A stretch of 64,000 nt of DNA from positions 1,612,001 to 1,676,000 of the forward strand of contig CAVWQP010000004.1 of the NCBI GenBank assembly GCA_963757125.1. The letters are read 5' to 3'. Below are positions 1 to 8,704 of this stretch, piece by piece (the stretch's first letter is position 1; each line of letters starts with the position of its first letter). A program made the position numbers and the translations under genes. Below the pieces are notes generated by a model. The model was not told where the DNA came from. It ran no database searches and saw nothing but the letters and a program-made list of their open reading frames with translations. The DNA comes from CAVVSD01 sp963757125 (GTDB lineage Bacteria > Actinomycetota > Thermoleophilia > Solirubrobacterales > Solirubrobacteraceae).

Positions 1-1
1 C

Positions 2-811
2 CTCGTCTTCTCGTGGGGCCAGATGTACCTGACGCTGAACCTGCCGGCGGTCGCACCGCTCGGCGAGGCGGTCTCCAACCGGGAGATGTTCGCCCGGCTC
101 GCCCGGCGAATGGGCTTCGACGACCCGCAGTTCGCGATGTCCGACGAGGACGCGCTGCGGGAGGCGATGCACTGGTCGCACCCGTCGCTCGAGGGCATCA
201 CGCTCGAGTCGCTCAAGGAGACGGGCTGGGCGCGGCTGAGCATCCCGTCGCCCGACGAGTACGCGCCGCACGCGGAGGGCGGGTTCCCGACGCCGTCGGG
301 CCGCGTCGAGCTCAAGGCGTCGATGGCCGCGGGCGGCGACTTCGTCGTCTCGGTGTTCCGCGAGGGCTACGACGAGCATCAGTCGGGGGCGCCCGTCGAC
401 CCGCTCCCGCACTGGCGCGAGCCGGCGGAGGCGCGCAGCGCCACGTTCCCGCTGACGATGATCTCGCCGAAGGCGCACGGTTTCATCAACTCGACGTACG
501 GCAACGCCGACCGCCAACTGCGGCTCATGCACGAGCAGCCCCAGGCGATCCTGCACCCCGACGACGCCGCGCCACGGGGTATCTCCGAGGGCGACCACGT
601 GACCGTGCGCAGCGAGCGCGGGGAGCTGCGCGCGCTGGCGCAGGTCTCCGAGGACGTCGCTCAGGGCGTCGTGGTGTGCCCGATGGGCTACTGGCTCGGC
701 TCGGCGGAGGGCGGCGCGACGGTCAACTCCGTGACCGCGCACCGCTTCGCCGACCTCGGCCGGGCGCCGACGTTCTCGGACACCGCGGTCGAGGTCGCGC
801 CGGCGGCCTAG
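2..811 (+). CDS. Molybdopterin-dependent oxidoreductase, C-terminal part (gene enters from left edge)
   Basis: The reading frame is open from base 2 and has no start here, so this is the last roughly 270 residues of a larger molybdenum-cofactor enzyme of the DMSO-reductase superfamily. The second half is the molydopterin dinucleotide-binding beta-barrel domain: a PLTMISPKAHGFINSTYGN block is followed by LHPDDAAPRGISEGDHVTV, the usual signature of the cofactor-contacting C-terminal domain, and then by VCPMGYW. The N-terminal 4Fe4S and catalytic domains lie outside the window, so the substrate cannot be told. The gene is convergent with the esterase gene on the other strand; the two stop codons overlap by 4 bases. 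Family assignment is firm, specific function unknown. Confidence 0.85.
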   Translation, partial: LVFSWGQMYLTLNLPAVAPLGEAVSNREMFARLARRMGFDDPQFAMSDEDALREAMHWSHPSLEGITLESLKETGWARLSIPSPDEYAPHAEGGFPTPSGRVELKASMAAGGDFVVSVFREGYDEHQSGAPVDPLPHWREPAEARSATFPLTMISPKAHGFINSTYGNADRQLRLMHEQPQAILHPDDAAPRGISEGDHVTVRSERGELRALAQVSEDVAQGVVVCPMGYWLGSAEGGATVNSVTAHRFADLGRAPTFSDTAVEVAPAA

Positions 812-1653
812 CCGAGCTTCTCCCCCAGGAACCCCGCGACGGTCGCGGTGATCGCCGGTGTCACGAACTCCGGCCCCTCGTGGCCGGCACCCGCGATGAG
901 CACGTAGGTCGACGAGGCGCCGACGGCCGACAGCGCCTCGTGCAGCACGCGGCTCTGCTCGTGGTTGACCATCGTGTCGCGGTCGCCGTGGAGGATCAGG
1001 TGCGGCGGCGCGGCCGCGTGGACCCGGTGGCGCGGGCTCGCCGCCCGCGCGAGCCCAGGGTCGTCGTCGATGCGGTCGAGCCCGAGCAGCGCTGCGGTCG
1101 GCGGCGGCGGGAGGATCATCGTCTCCAGCGGGTTGCGCCCGCCCGAGAGCAGGAAGTCGCTGCCCGGGAAGTAGGCGACCACCGCGCCGACGGCGCTCGA
1201 GACGCCGACGTGGTCGCCGACGTCGCCCTCGAGCGCCGCGTCGCCCGTGGTGAGCGCGGCGAGCGACGCGAGGTGCCCGCCGGCCGACGCGCCGCCCAGC
1301 GCGATCCGCCCCGGATCGAGGCCGAGGTCGCCGGCGTTCGCGCGCAGCCAGCGCACGGCGGCCTTCACGTCGTGGATCGGCGCCGGGTAGGTCACGGACG
1401 GGACGAGGCGGTAGTTCGCGCTCGCGACCGCGAACCCGTTGGCGACGATCGGCATGAGGCGCTCGACCGCCGCGTCGGACTTGTCGCCCAGCGCCCAGGC
1501 GCCGCCGTGGAGGTACAGCAGCGTCGGGAGCCCGGACGGCGCGCCCGACGGCGTGTAGAGGTCCAGCCGCAGGGACGTCCCGCCGACCTTCGCGTACTCC
1601 AGGTCGGCCTGGATCACCGCCTGGACGGTGCCGGTGCTCGTGCTCGTGTTCAT
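808..1653 (-). CDS. Alpha/beta hydrolase, HSL-type esterase/lipase
   Basis: A 281-residue serine hydrolase of the hormone-sensitive-lipase group. The oxyanion-hole motif LHGGAW, the nucleophile elbow GGASAGG, the acid region HGDRDTMV and a late GAGHEGP histidine are all present in the right order, giving a full Ser-Asp-His triad. No signal peptide is seen, so it is probably cytoplasmic. The ATG at 1653 overlaps the stop of the preceding SnoaL-like gene in an ATGA junction, indicating translational coupling; a longer in-frame extension upstream is rejected because it would run through that gene. The substrate is likely a small ester or lactone, but this is inferred from family only. Confidence 0.88.
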   Translation of the reverse strand: MNTSTSTGTVQAVIQADLEYAKVGGTSLRLDLYTPSGAPSGLPTLLYLHGGAWALGDKSDAAVERLMPIVANGFAVASANYRLVPSVTYPAPIHDVKAAVRWLRANAGDLGLDPGRIALGGASAGGHLASLAALTTGDAALEGDVGDHVGVSSAVGAVVAYFPGSDFLLSGGRNPLETMILPPPPTAALLGLDRIDDDPGLARAASPRHRVHAAAPPHLILHGDRDTMVNHEQSRVLHEALSAVGASSTYVLIAGAGHEGPEFVTPAITATVAGFLGEKLG

Positions 1654-2174
1654 GCGGCCTCCTGCGGCCGTGGCCAGGGCCACGGCCCCTCGGTGTAGTC
1701 GGGGTCGTCGCGGTCGCGCGATCCGAAGGTCCAGTTGCCGGGGAGTGTGTCCCACCAGCCCTGCGTCGAGCGCTCGATGCGCCCCCAGTCGTAGACGACG
1801 TGGCGGTGCGCGATGCGCCACTCGCCGCCGCGGCGCTCGAAGCGGTCGAGGTAGCGCGCCTTCAGCATCTCGTCCCAGCTGCCCGTGTCGTCCACGCGGC
1901 GGTGCACGGCGTCGAGGTAGCACTCGACCCGCGCGACGTCGCCGTCGCGCTCGATGACGATGTTCGAGATCGCGTGGTGGATCATCTCGAGGCCGTCGCC
2001 GAGCATGAACGCCACGAGCCCGTCGACCGGGCCCGAGTAGACGCCGTGGTCGTCGGTCGCGTCCGGGTGGTAGACGCTGCGCAGCAGGTCGGGGTCCTGC
2101 CGGTCCACGGCGCGGCAGTAGCGATGCAGGACGTCGGTGATCTCCGCGCGCGCGATCAGCTCCTCGACGTCCAT
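1650..2174 (-). CDS. SnoaL-like / NTF2-fold protein (first of two paralogues in operon)
   Basis: A 174-residue protein of the SnoaL_4 (NTF2-like) superfamily. The N-terminal pattern with ITDVLHRYCRAVDRQDPDLL and then YHPDATDDHG, and the later ARYLDRFERRGGEWRIAHR block, are typical of the cone-shaped barrels that include steroid isomerase-, dehydratase- and ring-hydroxylating-dioxygenase beta-subunit-like proteins. It is a paralogue of the gene just upstream on the same strand and is separated from it by one base. It ends inside the start codon of the esterase gene, so all three form one translationally coupled operon, probably acting on a common hydrophobic substrate. No substrate can be named. 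Confidence 0.8.
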   Translation of the reverse strand: MDVEELIARAEITDVLHRYCRAVDRQDPDLLRSVYHPDATDDHGVYSGPVDGLVAFMLGDGLEMIHHAISNIVIERDGDVARVECYLDAVHRRVDDTGSWDEMLKARYLDRFERRGGEWRIAHRHVVYDWGRIERSTQGWWDTLPGNWTFGSRDRDDPDYTEGPWPWPRPQEAA

Positions 2175-2175
2175 C

Positions 2176-2703
2176 TCAGGCCCCGGCCACGAGCGGGCGG
2201 TCGTAGGAGATGTCCGCGCGGTCCCAGCGCGCGGCGGGGAACCCGTTCTGCGGCCCGAACAGCGCGCCCGCCCCGTCGACGACGCAGCACCACTCGACGA
2301 TCACCCGGCGCGCCGCGATCCGCCACTCGCCGTCGCGGCGCTCGAGCCGGTCGAGGTAGCGCCCGCCCGCGATGTCGGAGACCTCGCCGTCGCCCTTGCG
2401 CGTGAGGACGCCGAGGATGTAGCTCTCGGCGTGCGCGGTGTCGCCGTCGATCTCGACCGTCTGCGTGGTGATGTGGTGCTGATGGCCGCGGAACGACGTC
2501 GCGTGCAGGTCGTTGGCCCAGGCGATGAACTCCTGCGGGCTCCCGGTGAAGGCGCCGTGCTCATCGACCGCGTCGTCCCAGTAGCAGGAGGCGACCATGG
2601 CGTCGTCGTGGCGGTCGAGGCCGCGCGAGTAGCGGTGGACGCAGTCGGAGATCGCCTGGCGGTCCAGCAGGCGTTGCACGTCGGGGTGGTGCTGCTCCGG
2701 CAT
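2176..2703 (-). CDS. SnoaL-like / NTF2-fold protein (second paralogue, operon leader)
   Basis: A 175-residue SnoaL_4-type protein, recognisably similar to its downstream neighbour: RQAISDCVHRYSRGLDRHDD, WDDAVDEHGAF and GRYLDRLERRDGEWRIAARR align with the same blocks there, so the pair arose by tandem duplication. I chose the ATG at 2703 rather than an in-frame codon 30 bases upstream because a GAGGAG ribosome site precedes it at proper distance. It heads the SnoaL-SnoaL-esterase operon and is divergent from the signalling phosphatase gene that starts at 2781, so the 77-base gap must hold promoters for both directions. The function is unknown. Confidence 0.8.
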   Translation of the reverse strand: MPEQHHPDVQRLLDRQAISDCVHRYSRGLDRHDDAMVASCYWDDAVDEHGAFTGSPQEFIAWANDLHATSFRGHQHHITTQTVEIDGDTAHAESYILGVLTRKGDGEVSDIAGGRYLDRLERRDGEWRIAARRVIVEWCCVVDGAGALFGPQNGFPAARWDRADISYDRPLVAGA

Positions 2704-2780
2704 CGGCTCTCCTCGCTCCAGGGTCGATCGCACGCTAACGCTCGTCGCCGTGGCGCACCGGCACGTAGTGTTGGCCGGCT

Positions 2781-5105
2781 ATGAGGCTGTGGGTGCGATC
2801 CGCGCTGGCCCCGCCGCTCTGGTCGCGGCTGCTGCCCGCCGGGCTGCTGGGGATCGCGGTCATCGTGGCCCTCGACATCGCGGTCGGATCGCGGGTCGCG
2901 CTCGGCAGCGCCCTGGCCGTCATCGCGTTGGCGGTCGGCTTCCTCGGGGAGCGCGGCGACACGATCGTCGTCGCCTCCTGCTGCGTCGCCGCAGCCGCGT
3001 TGAGCGGGCTCTGGGGCGACTGGGACGCGGCGTGGACCGTGACGCTCGTCGTGGTCGCCGCGTCGAGCGTCAGCGCGGTGCTCGTGTCGCTGCTGCGGGC
3101 GGCGGCGATCACCACCCGCCGGCAGCTGGACCTCCTGCGCGACCTGGCGGGCCTCACCGGTGGCTCGCGGGGCGTCGTCGAGCTCGCCGAGGCGCTGCTC
3201 GACCTGCTCGTGCCGGCCTACGCGGACGTCGCCACGCTCGATCTCTCGATCCAGGACCTCGACCGCCGCGTCGGCGCGCGCGTCGCCGGGCCCGGTGCCG
3301 CGGTGACGGAGCGCTGGCTGCGCGGGCGCCCGCCCGTCGATCCGAGCCTGCCGGGGACGCAGCAGGTGATCGCCACGGGCAGGCCGGCGTTCGTCGAGGA
3401 GGTGCGCGACGAGATGCTGCGCGAGCTCGCGACCGACGAGGCGGATCTCGCACAGCTGCGCGGGCTCGCCGTCCGGTCGGCCATCACGCTCCCGCTCGCG
3501 ACGCGGGGCGCGCCGTTCGGGGCGCTCTCGCTCATCATCGGCAGCTCGGGGCGGCGCTACGCCCCGGCCGACCTCGAGTTCGCCGGGCTCGTCCAGGGCC
3601 GGATCGCGATCGTGCTCGACAACACCGGCCTGAGCCGTGCCGCCGCGCGCAGCGAGGCGATCATGAGCGCCGCCCTCGACTCGCTCGAGGAGGCGGTCAC
3701 GATGAACGGCCCCGACGGCACCACCGTCTACGCCAACCAGGCGGCGGTCCGCCTGCTCGGGGCGACGAGCGCGGAGGAGGTCGTCAACGGCGAGCCGGGC
3801 GCGATCGCGGCGCGCTACCGCATCTACGACGAGGCGGGCAGCCCGTACGACTACCGCGAGCTGCCCGCGTTCCGCGCGCTCGCGGGCGAGGAGCACCCCG
3901 AGGCCAAGCTCGTGCGCAACGTCGTCGTGGCGACCGGGGAGGAGCGCTGGCTGCTCAACAAGGTCAGCGTCCTGCGCGACGGCGACGGAGGCGTGGACCG
4001 GATCGTCAACGTCATCGAGGACGTCACGGAGGTCAAGAACGCGGAGGTCCGCCAGCGGATCCTCGGCGAGGCGACCAGGGTGCTGTCGGCCGCGCCGGAC
4101 CGCGAGCAGGGCCTCGCGGGCGTCGCGGCGGTCGTCGTCCCGGATCTGGCGGAGTGGTGCGCGGTCGACGTCGACGGCCCGGCGGCGAGCGCCGGGCGCG
4201 AGCCGGCCGCGGGCGACGATCGGCTCGTCGTCGGGCTGCGCGCCGGCGGCGGCGAGCTCGGGACGCTGACGCTCGGCCGGGCGTGGTCGTTCTCCGACGA
4301 GGACCGCGCGCTGACCGAGGAGCTCGGCCGCCGGGCCGCGATCGCGGTGCTCGACGCCCGCCTGTCGGAGGAGCGCGCCGAGATCACGCGCGAGCTGCAG
4401 GAGGGCCTGCGGCCGCCGGAGCTGCCGGCGGTGCCCGGGCTGCGGACGGCGACGCTGTACCGCCCGGCGGGGGAGCTCAACGACGTCGGCGGCGACTTCT
4501 ACGACGCCTTCGAGACCGATGCGGGTTGGACCGTCTGCATCGGCGACGTGGCCGGCCAGGGGGCGCGCGCGGCGACCCTGACCGGTCTCATGCGCTACAC
4601 GCTGCGGTCCGTCGCCCAGCACACCGGTGGCCAGGGGACCGCGATCGCGGCGGTCAACCGCGCGCTGACCGAGCAGCCGGAGCTCGCGCTCGGCACGCTC
4701 GCGGTGGTCCGGCTGCACCGCGGGACCGGCGGAGAGCTGGTGCTCGGGTCGCTCTCGGCCGGCCACCCGCTCCCGCTGCTCATCCGCGACGGCGCCGTAC
4801 GCGAGCTCGGCGTGCCCGGTCCGATCGCCGGGGTCTTCGAGGACGCCGAGTGGCCGATGACGGACACGCCCCTGCAGCGGGGCGACACGATCGTCCTCTA
4901 CACCGACGGCGTGCTCGACACCGTCGGCGACGACGGGCGCTTCGGCGACGAGCGGCTGCTCGCGCTCCTCGACGGCGCGCCCGCCGACCCCACGGCCGTC
5001 GTCGCGCGCATCGACGCGGCGCTCGCGGCCTTCCAGGCGGGGCCGCAGCGCGACGACACCGCGATCGTCGTCATCACCGTCGACGACGCGCATGCCAGCG
5101 CGTAG
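2781..5105 (+). CDS. Membrane-anchored GAF-PAS-GAF sensor with PP2C/SpoIIE phosphatase domain
   Basis: A 774-residue signalling protein. Residues about 15-110 hold roughly four hydrophobic helices; a GAF-like domain follows at about 125-290, a PAS domain at about 295-430 (SLEEAVTMNGPDGTTVYAN), a short degenerate GAF to about 540, and a SpoIIE/RsbU-type serine phosphatase to the end. The metal-binding residues of the phosphatase are visible in NDVGGDFYDAF, CIGDVAGQG, LYTDGVLD and QRDDTAIVVI. Such enzymes dephosphorylate anti-anti-sigma factors in partner-switching stress pathways; no RsbV/RsbW partner is encoded in this window, so the target lies elsewhere. The HAD gene begins 20 bases downstream. 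Confidence 0.88.
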   Translation: MRLWVRSALAPPLWSRLLPAGLLGIAVIVALDIAVGSRVALGSALAVIALAVGFLGERGDTIVVASCCVAAAALSGLWGDWDAAWTVTLVVVAASSVSAVLVSLLRAAAITTRRQLDLLRDLAGLTGGSRGVVELAEALLDLLVPAYADVATLDLSIQDLDRRVGARVAGPGAAVTERWLRGRPPVDPSLPGTQQVIATGRPAFVEEVRDEMLRELATDEADLAQLRGLAVRSAITLPLATRGAPFGALSLIIGSSGRRYAPADLEFAGLVQGRIAIVLDNTGLSRAAARSEAIMSAALDSLEEAVTMNGPDGTTVYANQAAVRLLGATSAEEVVNGEPGAIAARYRIYDEAGSPYDYRELPAFRALAGEEHPEAKLVRNVVVATGEERWLLNKVSVLRDGDGGVDRIVNVIEDVTEVKNAEVRQRILGEATRVLSAAPDREQGLAGVAAVVVPDLAEWCAVDVDGPAASAGREPAAGDDRLVVGLRAGGGELGTLTLGRAWSFSDEDRALTEELGRRAAIAVLDARLSEERAEITRELQEGLRPPELPAVPGLRTATLYRPAGELNDVGGDFYDAFETDAGWTVCIGDVAGQGARAATLTGLMRYTLRSVAQHTGGQGTAIAAVNRALTEQPELALGTLAVVRLHRGTGGELVLGSLSAGHPLPLLIRDGAVRELGVPGPIAGVFEDAEWPMTDTPLQRGDTIVLYTDGVLDTVGDDGRFGDERLLALLDGAPADPTAVVARIDAALAAFQAGPQRDDTAIVVITVDDAHASA

Positions 5106-5125
5106 CCGGGGTACGCGATGTCACC

Positions 5126-5779
5126 ATGCCCCCCGCAGCGATCCTCGACATCGACGGCACGCTCGTCGACACGAACTACCAGCACGCGATGTCCTGGTAC
5201 ATGGCGTTCCGCCAGCACGGCGTCGTGCTGCCGATCTGGCGGATCCACCGCCACATCGGCATGGGCGGTGACCAGCTCGTCGCGGCGGTGGCGGGAGACG
5301 AGGTCGAGGAGCGCTGCGGCGACGACATCCGCGCCGCCGAGGGCCCGCTCTACCTCGCGACCATCCAGACCACATCGGTGCTCGAGGGCGCGCGCGAGCT
5401 CATCGAGGACCTGAAGGCGGGCGGGCGCAAGGTCGTGCTCGCGAGCTCCGCGAAGGAGCAGGAGGTCGACCACTACCTCGACCTGCTCGACGCGCGCGAG
5501 CTCGTCGACGGCTGGACGACGTCGGCCGACGTGGAGCGCACGAAGCCCGAGCCCGATCTCGTGCACGCCGCGCTCGAGCAGCTGGGCACCGAGGACGCGG
5601 TCATGGTGGGCGACACGCCGTGGGACGTGCAGGCGGCGGAGAAGGCCGGCGTCCCGACGGTCGCGGTGCTCACCGGCGGCTTCTCCGAGTCCGAGCTGAC
5701 CGACGCCGGCGCCGTCGCCGTGTTCAGCTCGATCGTCGAGCTGCGCGAGGATCTCGCGTCGACGCCCCTGCGCGGCTGA
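5126..5779 (+). CDS. HAD-superfamily hydrolase, phosphoglycolate-phosphatase-like
   Basis: A 217-residue haloacid-dehalogenase-type phosphatase. Motif I is LDIDGTLVD with the nucleophile aspartate, followed by an alpha-helical cap, motif II ASSAKEQE, motif III lysine in TKPEPD and motif IV MVGDTPWD. The organisation is that of small-molecule phosphatases such as phosphoglycolate or beta-phosphoglucomutase-like enzymes; the substrate is not deducible. Its ATG lies 20 bases after the PP2C gene, so the two are probably co-transcribed. It is convergent with the exporter gene, leaving only nine bases between the stops. Confidence 0.85.
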   Translation: MPPAAILDIDGTLVDTNYQHAMSWYMAFRQHGVVLPIWRIHRHIGMGGDQLVAAVAGDEVEERCGDDIRAAEGPLYLATIQTTSVLEGARELIEDLKAGGRKVVLASSAKEQEVDHYLDLLDARELVDGWTTSADVERTKPEPDLVHAALEQLGTEDAVMVGDTPWDVQAAEKAGVPTVAVLTGGFSESELTDAGAVAVFSSIVELREDLASTPLRG

Positions 5780-5788
5780 GGGTCGCGA

Positions 5789-7201
5789 TCACGACGGCGC
5801 TGCTGCGGCGGCGGACGGAGTGAGCTCCGCCCGGCGCCCGCGCGCCGGCAGGAGCGCCCCGCCCACCGCCCCGACGAGCGACAGCCCCGCCGCCACGGCG
5901 ATCGCGACGGTGAAGCCGTCCGTGAACGCCTGCGCCGACGCGTAGCCGCCCGCGCCGCTGAAGGCCGCCACCGCCACCGCGATCCCGAACACGCCGCCCA
6001 GCTCGCGCAGCGTGCTGTTCACGCCCGACGCCTTCCCGACCGCCTCCGGCGCGACCGCGCCCATGACGGCGTTCTGCGCCGACGGGAGCGCCATCGACAC
6101 GCCGCAGCCGGCGATCACGAGCGCGGGGACCATCTGGACGTAGTCCATCGCCGGATCGGCGACGAGGGCGATCCAGCCCAGGCCGATGCCCTGCAGCAGC
6201 AGCCCGCCGGCGAGGAACGGGCGCTCCCCGAAGCGGTCGACGAGCGCGCCGGCGATCGGCGCGACGAAGAACAGGGTCGCCGTCCACGGCAGCAGCCGCA
6301 GGCCCGCGCCGAGGGCGTCGTCGCCGAGGCCGGACTGCAGGAACTGCGCGAGGAAGAACACGGCGCCGAACAGCGACGCGAACGTCAGGAAGATCGCGCC
6401 GTTGCCGGCCGAGAACGCGCGCGAGCGGAACATCCCGAGCGGCAGCATCGGCGCCCGCGCCCGCGCCTCCCACCACAGGAACGCGCCGAGCAGCAGCAGC
6501 CCGGCGGCGAGCGATCCGACGACCTCGGCGCTGTCCCAACCGGCCTGGTTGCCGCGCACGAGGCCCCACACGACGCCGACGGCCGCGAGCGTGATGAGCA
6601 CGAGGCCGGGCAGGTCGAGGGAGCGGTCGCGGCCCCGGCTCTCGGGCATCCGCGCCAGCGCGACGGGGACGACGGCGAGACCGATCGGCACGTTGATCCA
6701 GAAGATCCAGCTCCAGGAGATGCCCTGGGCGACCGCGCCGCCGATGACCGGCCCGGTCGCGACCGCCAGGCCCGTGAGGCCCTGCAGCGCGCCGATCGCC
6801 GACCCGCGGCGCTCGGCGGGGAACGCGGCGCTCACGAGCGCGAGCGCGAGCGGCATGACGAACGCCGCGCCCGCGCCCTGCACGGTCCGTGCGGCGATGA
6901 GCCAGCCGGCGGTCGGCGCCAGGGCGCACGCGGCGGAGGCGAGCGCGAAGAGGGCGAGGCCTCCGGCGAACAGTCGTCGCCGTCCGAAGCGGTCGCCGAG
7001 CGCCGACGCGGTCATGAGCAGCACGGCGAAGCTGAGGTTGTAGGCGTTCACCGTCCACTCGAGCTCTTCGATGCTCGCGCCGAGATCGGCGCGGATGGTG
7101 GTGAGGGCGGTCGAGACGACGAGGGTGTCGAGCGCGACCATGAAGGAGGCGACGGCGGCCAGGCCGAGGACCCAGCGGCGCGACGAGGATGACGTGGTCA
7201 T
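5789..7201 (-). CDS. DHA2-family MFS multidrug exporter
   Basis: A 470-residue major facilitator protein with 14 predicted membrane spans. The opening VLGLAAVASFMVALDTLVVS, motif A as GDRFGRRRLF and motif C in the GLAVATGPVIGG stretch are diagnostic of the proton-driven EmrB/QacA (DHA2) group. It is divergent from the ECF sigma factor gene across a 65-base gap, so one may regulate the other. The substrate is unknown; exporters of this group usually pump hydrophobic drugs or cations. Confidence 0.88.
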   Translation of the reverse strand: MTTSSSSRRWVLGLAAVASFMVALDTLVVSTALTTIRADLGASIEELEWTVNAYNLSFAVLLMTASALGDRFGRRRLFAGGLALFALASAACALAPTAGWLIAARTVQGAGAAFVMPLALALVSAAFPAERRGSAIGALQGLTGLAVATGPVIGGAVAQGISWSWIFWINVPIGLAVVPVALARMPESRGRDRSLDLPGLVLITLAAVGVVWGLVRGNQAGWDSAEVVGSLAAGLLLLGAFLWWEARARAPMLPLGMFRSRAFSAGNGAIFLTFASLFGAVFFLAQFLQSGLGDDALGAGLRLLPWTATLFFVAPIAGALVDRFGERPFLAGGLLLQGIGLGWIALVADPAMDYVQMVPALVIAGCGVSMALPSAQNAVMGAVAPEAVGKASGVNSTLRELGGVFGIAVAVAAFSGAGGYASAQAFTDGFTVAIAVAAGLSLVGAVGGALLPARGRRAELTPSAAAAAPS

Positions 7202-7266
7202 GCGTGGTTGGACGGCGCGGACCGCCGCGAGGTCACCGATGAGTTCGCGGCGCGGCGGCGGTCCAA

Positions 7267-8154
7267 GTGCCGATGACCACCTCCACCGACGACGCCACCG
7301 CGTTCCGCGCCCTCGTCGAGCCGTACCGCCGCACGCTCGAGGTGCACTGCTACCGGATGCTCGGCTCCGTCCACGACGCCGAGGACGCCGCCCAGGAGAC
7401 GCTTCTGCGCGCCTGGCGATCGCTCGACCGCTTCGAGGGCCGCTCCGCGGTCAACACCTGGCTGTACCGGATCGCCACGAACGTCTGCCTCGACGAGCTC
7501 GAGCGCCGGCCGAGGCGCGCCGAGCCAGTCGTGGAGCCGTATCCCGACGAGCGCCTCGACGAGGCGGAGGGACCGCTGGCCGACCCCGCTGCGCGCTACG
7601 CCGCGCGCGAGGGCATGGAGCTCGCGTTCCTCACCGCGATCCAGTGGCTGCCGGGCCGGCAGCGCGCGGTCCTCATCCTCCGCGACGTCCTCGGCTGGTC
7701 GGCTGCCGAGGTCGCCGGTCTCCTCGACACCTCACCCGCCGCGGCCAACAGCGCGCTGCAGCGGGCGCGGGCGACGATCGAGGGGGAGCTCGGCGTCCGC
7801 CCGGTCGCCCCGGCGCGGGCAGGCGAGCGCGAGCTGCTGCGCCGCTACGTCGACGCCTGGGAGCAGGCGGACATCGCGGCGCTCGTGGCGCTGCTGCGCG
7901 ACGACGCGGTCATCACGATGCCGCCGCAGCCGGCGATCCACGGTGCGGCGGCGATCGGCGCGTTCATGGCGCGCGTGTCCGCGCGGCACGACCTCGTCGC
8001 GATGCCGTCGGCCGCCAACCGCCAGCCCGCCGTCGCGCTGTACGAGCGCACGGACGGCGGGCTGGTGCCGCACCGGTTGCTGCTCCTCGACGTCGAGGAC
8101 GGCCGGATCGCGCAGCTGCACGCGTTCGGAGCCGAGACGATCAGTCGCGGTTGA
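7267..8154 (+). CDS. ECF RNA polymerase sigma factor with C-terminal SnoaL-like domain
   Basis: A 295-residue sigma-70 family protein. Region 2 is clear in FRALVEPYRRTLEVHCYRML through DAEDAAQETLLRAWRSLDRF and WLYRIATNVCLDEL; region 4 is the helix-turn-helix around LPGRQRAVLILRDVLGWSAA and VAGLLDTSPAAANSALQRAR. About 110 further residues form an NTF2/SnoaL-like tail, as in the ECF families whose tail replaces or supplements an anti-sigma factor. No anti-sigma gene lies next to it, consistent with that design. A GTG at 7267 is taken as start; an in-frame ATG two codons later is equally possible. The 3' end overlaps the convergent CsbD gene by 14 bases. Confidence 0.85.
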   Translation: MPMTTSTDDATAFRALVEPYRRTLEVHCYRMLGSVHDAEDAAQETLLRAWRSLDRFEGRSAVNTWLYRIATNVCLDELERRPRRAEPVVEPYPDERLDEAEGPLADPAARYAAREGMELAFLTAIQWLPGRQRAVLILRDVLGWSAAEVAGLLDTSPAAANSALQRARATIEGELGVRPVAPARAGERELLRRYVDAWEQADIAALVALLRDDAVITMPPQPAIHGAAAIGAFMARVSARHDLVAMPSAANRQPAVALYERTDGGLVPHRLLLLDVEDGRIAQLHAFGAETISRG

Positions 8155-8314
8155 CGACGTCCTTCAGCTTGTCGCCGGTCTTGTCGACCGCGTCCTTGAC
8201 CTTGCCCTGCCCGCGATCGACGCGGCCCTCGTTCTTGAGGCTCTCGTCGTCGGTCAGGTCGCCGGCCGCTTCCTTCGCGCGGCCCTTGAGGTCGTCGGTG
8301 GTTCCGTCGCCCAT
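8141..8314 (-). CDS. CsbD-like stress protein (57 aa)
   Basis: A small acidic/basic hydrophilic protein of 57 residues beginning MGDGTTDDLKGRAKEAAGDL and containing the second half-repeat around GQGKVKDAVDKTGDKLKDVV. This two-fold KGxxKExxG pattern is the CsbD family signature. In Bacillus the family founder belongs to the general stress regulon; the biochemical role is not known. A GAGGAG ribosome site precedes the ATG. It overlaps the end of the sigma-factor gene on the opposite strand and is the last gene of a leftward set (methyltransferase, hypothetical, CsbD). Confidence 0.8.
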   Translation of the reverse strand: MGDGTTDDLKGRAKEAAGDLTDDESLKNEGRVDRGQGKVKDAVDKTGDKLKDVVNRD

Positions 8315-8353
8315 GACGGTCTCCTCTCGCTCGGTCTGAGAGAGCGCTACCCG

Positions 8354-8674
8354 CTACGGGAGGAAGAACACGGCGACCTGCTGGTCATCCACCCGCCCGG
8401 TCGCGGGGTCGAGCAGGAAGTTCGACGTGATGAGGCCCTGTGCGCCCTCCATGCTCCCGCGGGCGGCCGTGACGGTCCAGACCACGGCGCCCTGCAGAAG
8501 CCCCTCCTCGGGCGACGGGTTCAGCGTGCCCTCCCCGACGGTGTCGACGTCGATCTCGCCGCCGTCGAAGCGCAGCGTCCCGGTCTCCGTGAAGGTCGAC
8601 GGCCCCGTGAACACCACGTGGTTCTCGTAGGACGCATCGGTGACCTCGAGCGGCCCGTCGACGAGGATGGACAC
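8354..8674 (-). CDS. Hypothetical protein, beta-rich, 106 aa
   Basis: A protein of 106 residues starting with GTG at 8674. It has no signal peptide or membrane segment and appears beta-rich, with alternating polar/hydrophobic residues such as ENHVVFTGPSTFTETGTLRF and VVWTVTAARGSMEGAQGLIT. The layout resembles small lipocalin/allene-oxide-cyclase-like barrels, but I do not recognise a family with confidence. It sits 30 bases after the methyltransferase stop and before CsbD in the same direction, so it is probably in one operon with them. Confidence 0.55.
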   Translation of the reverse strand: MSILVDGPLEVTDASYENHVVFTGPSTFTETGTLRFDGGEIDVDTVGEGTLNPSPEEGLLQGAVVWTVTAARGSMEGAQGLITSNFLLDPATGRVDDQQVAVFFLP

Positions 8675-8704
8675 GCTCGTCGCACTCGGGTCGGGTCGAT
8701 CAGA

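Noticed and set aside
2301..5093. Very long open frame opposite the PP2C gene
   Set aside because: Composed of Arg/Ala/Gly/Asp-rich sequence without motifs; it is the antisense shadow typical of GC-rich coding DNA.
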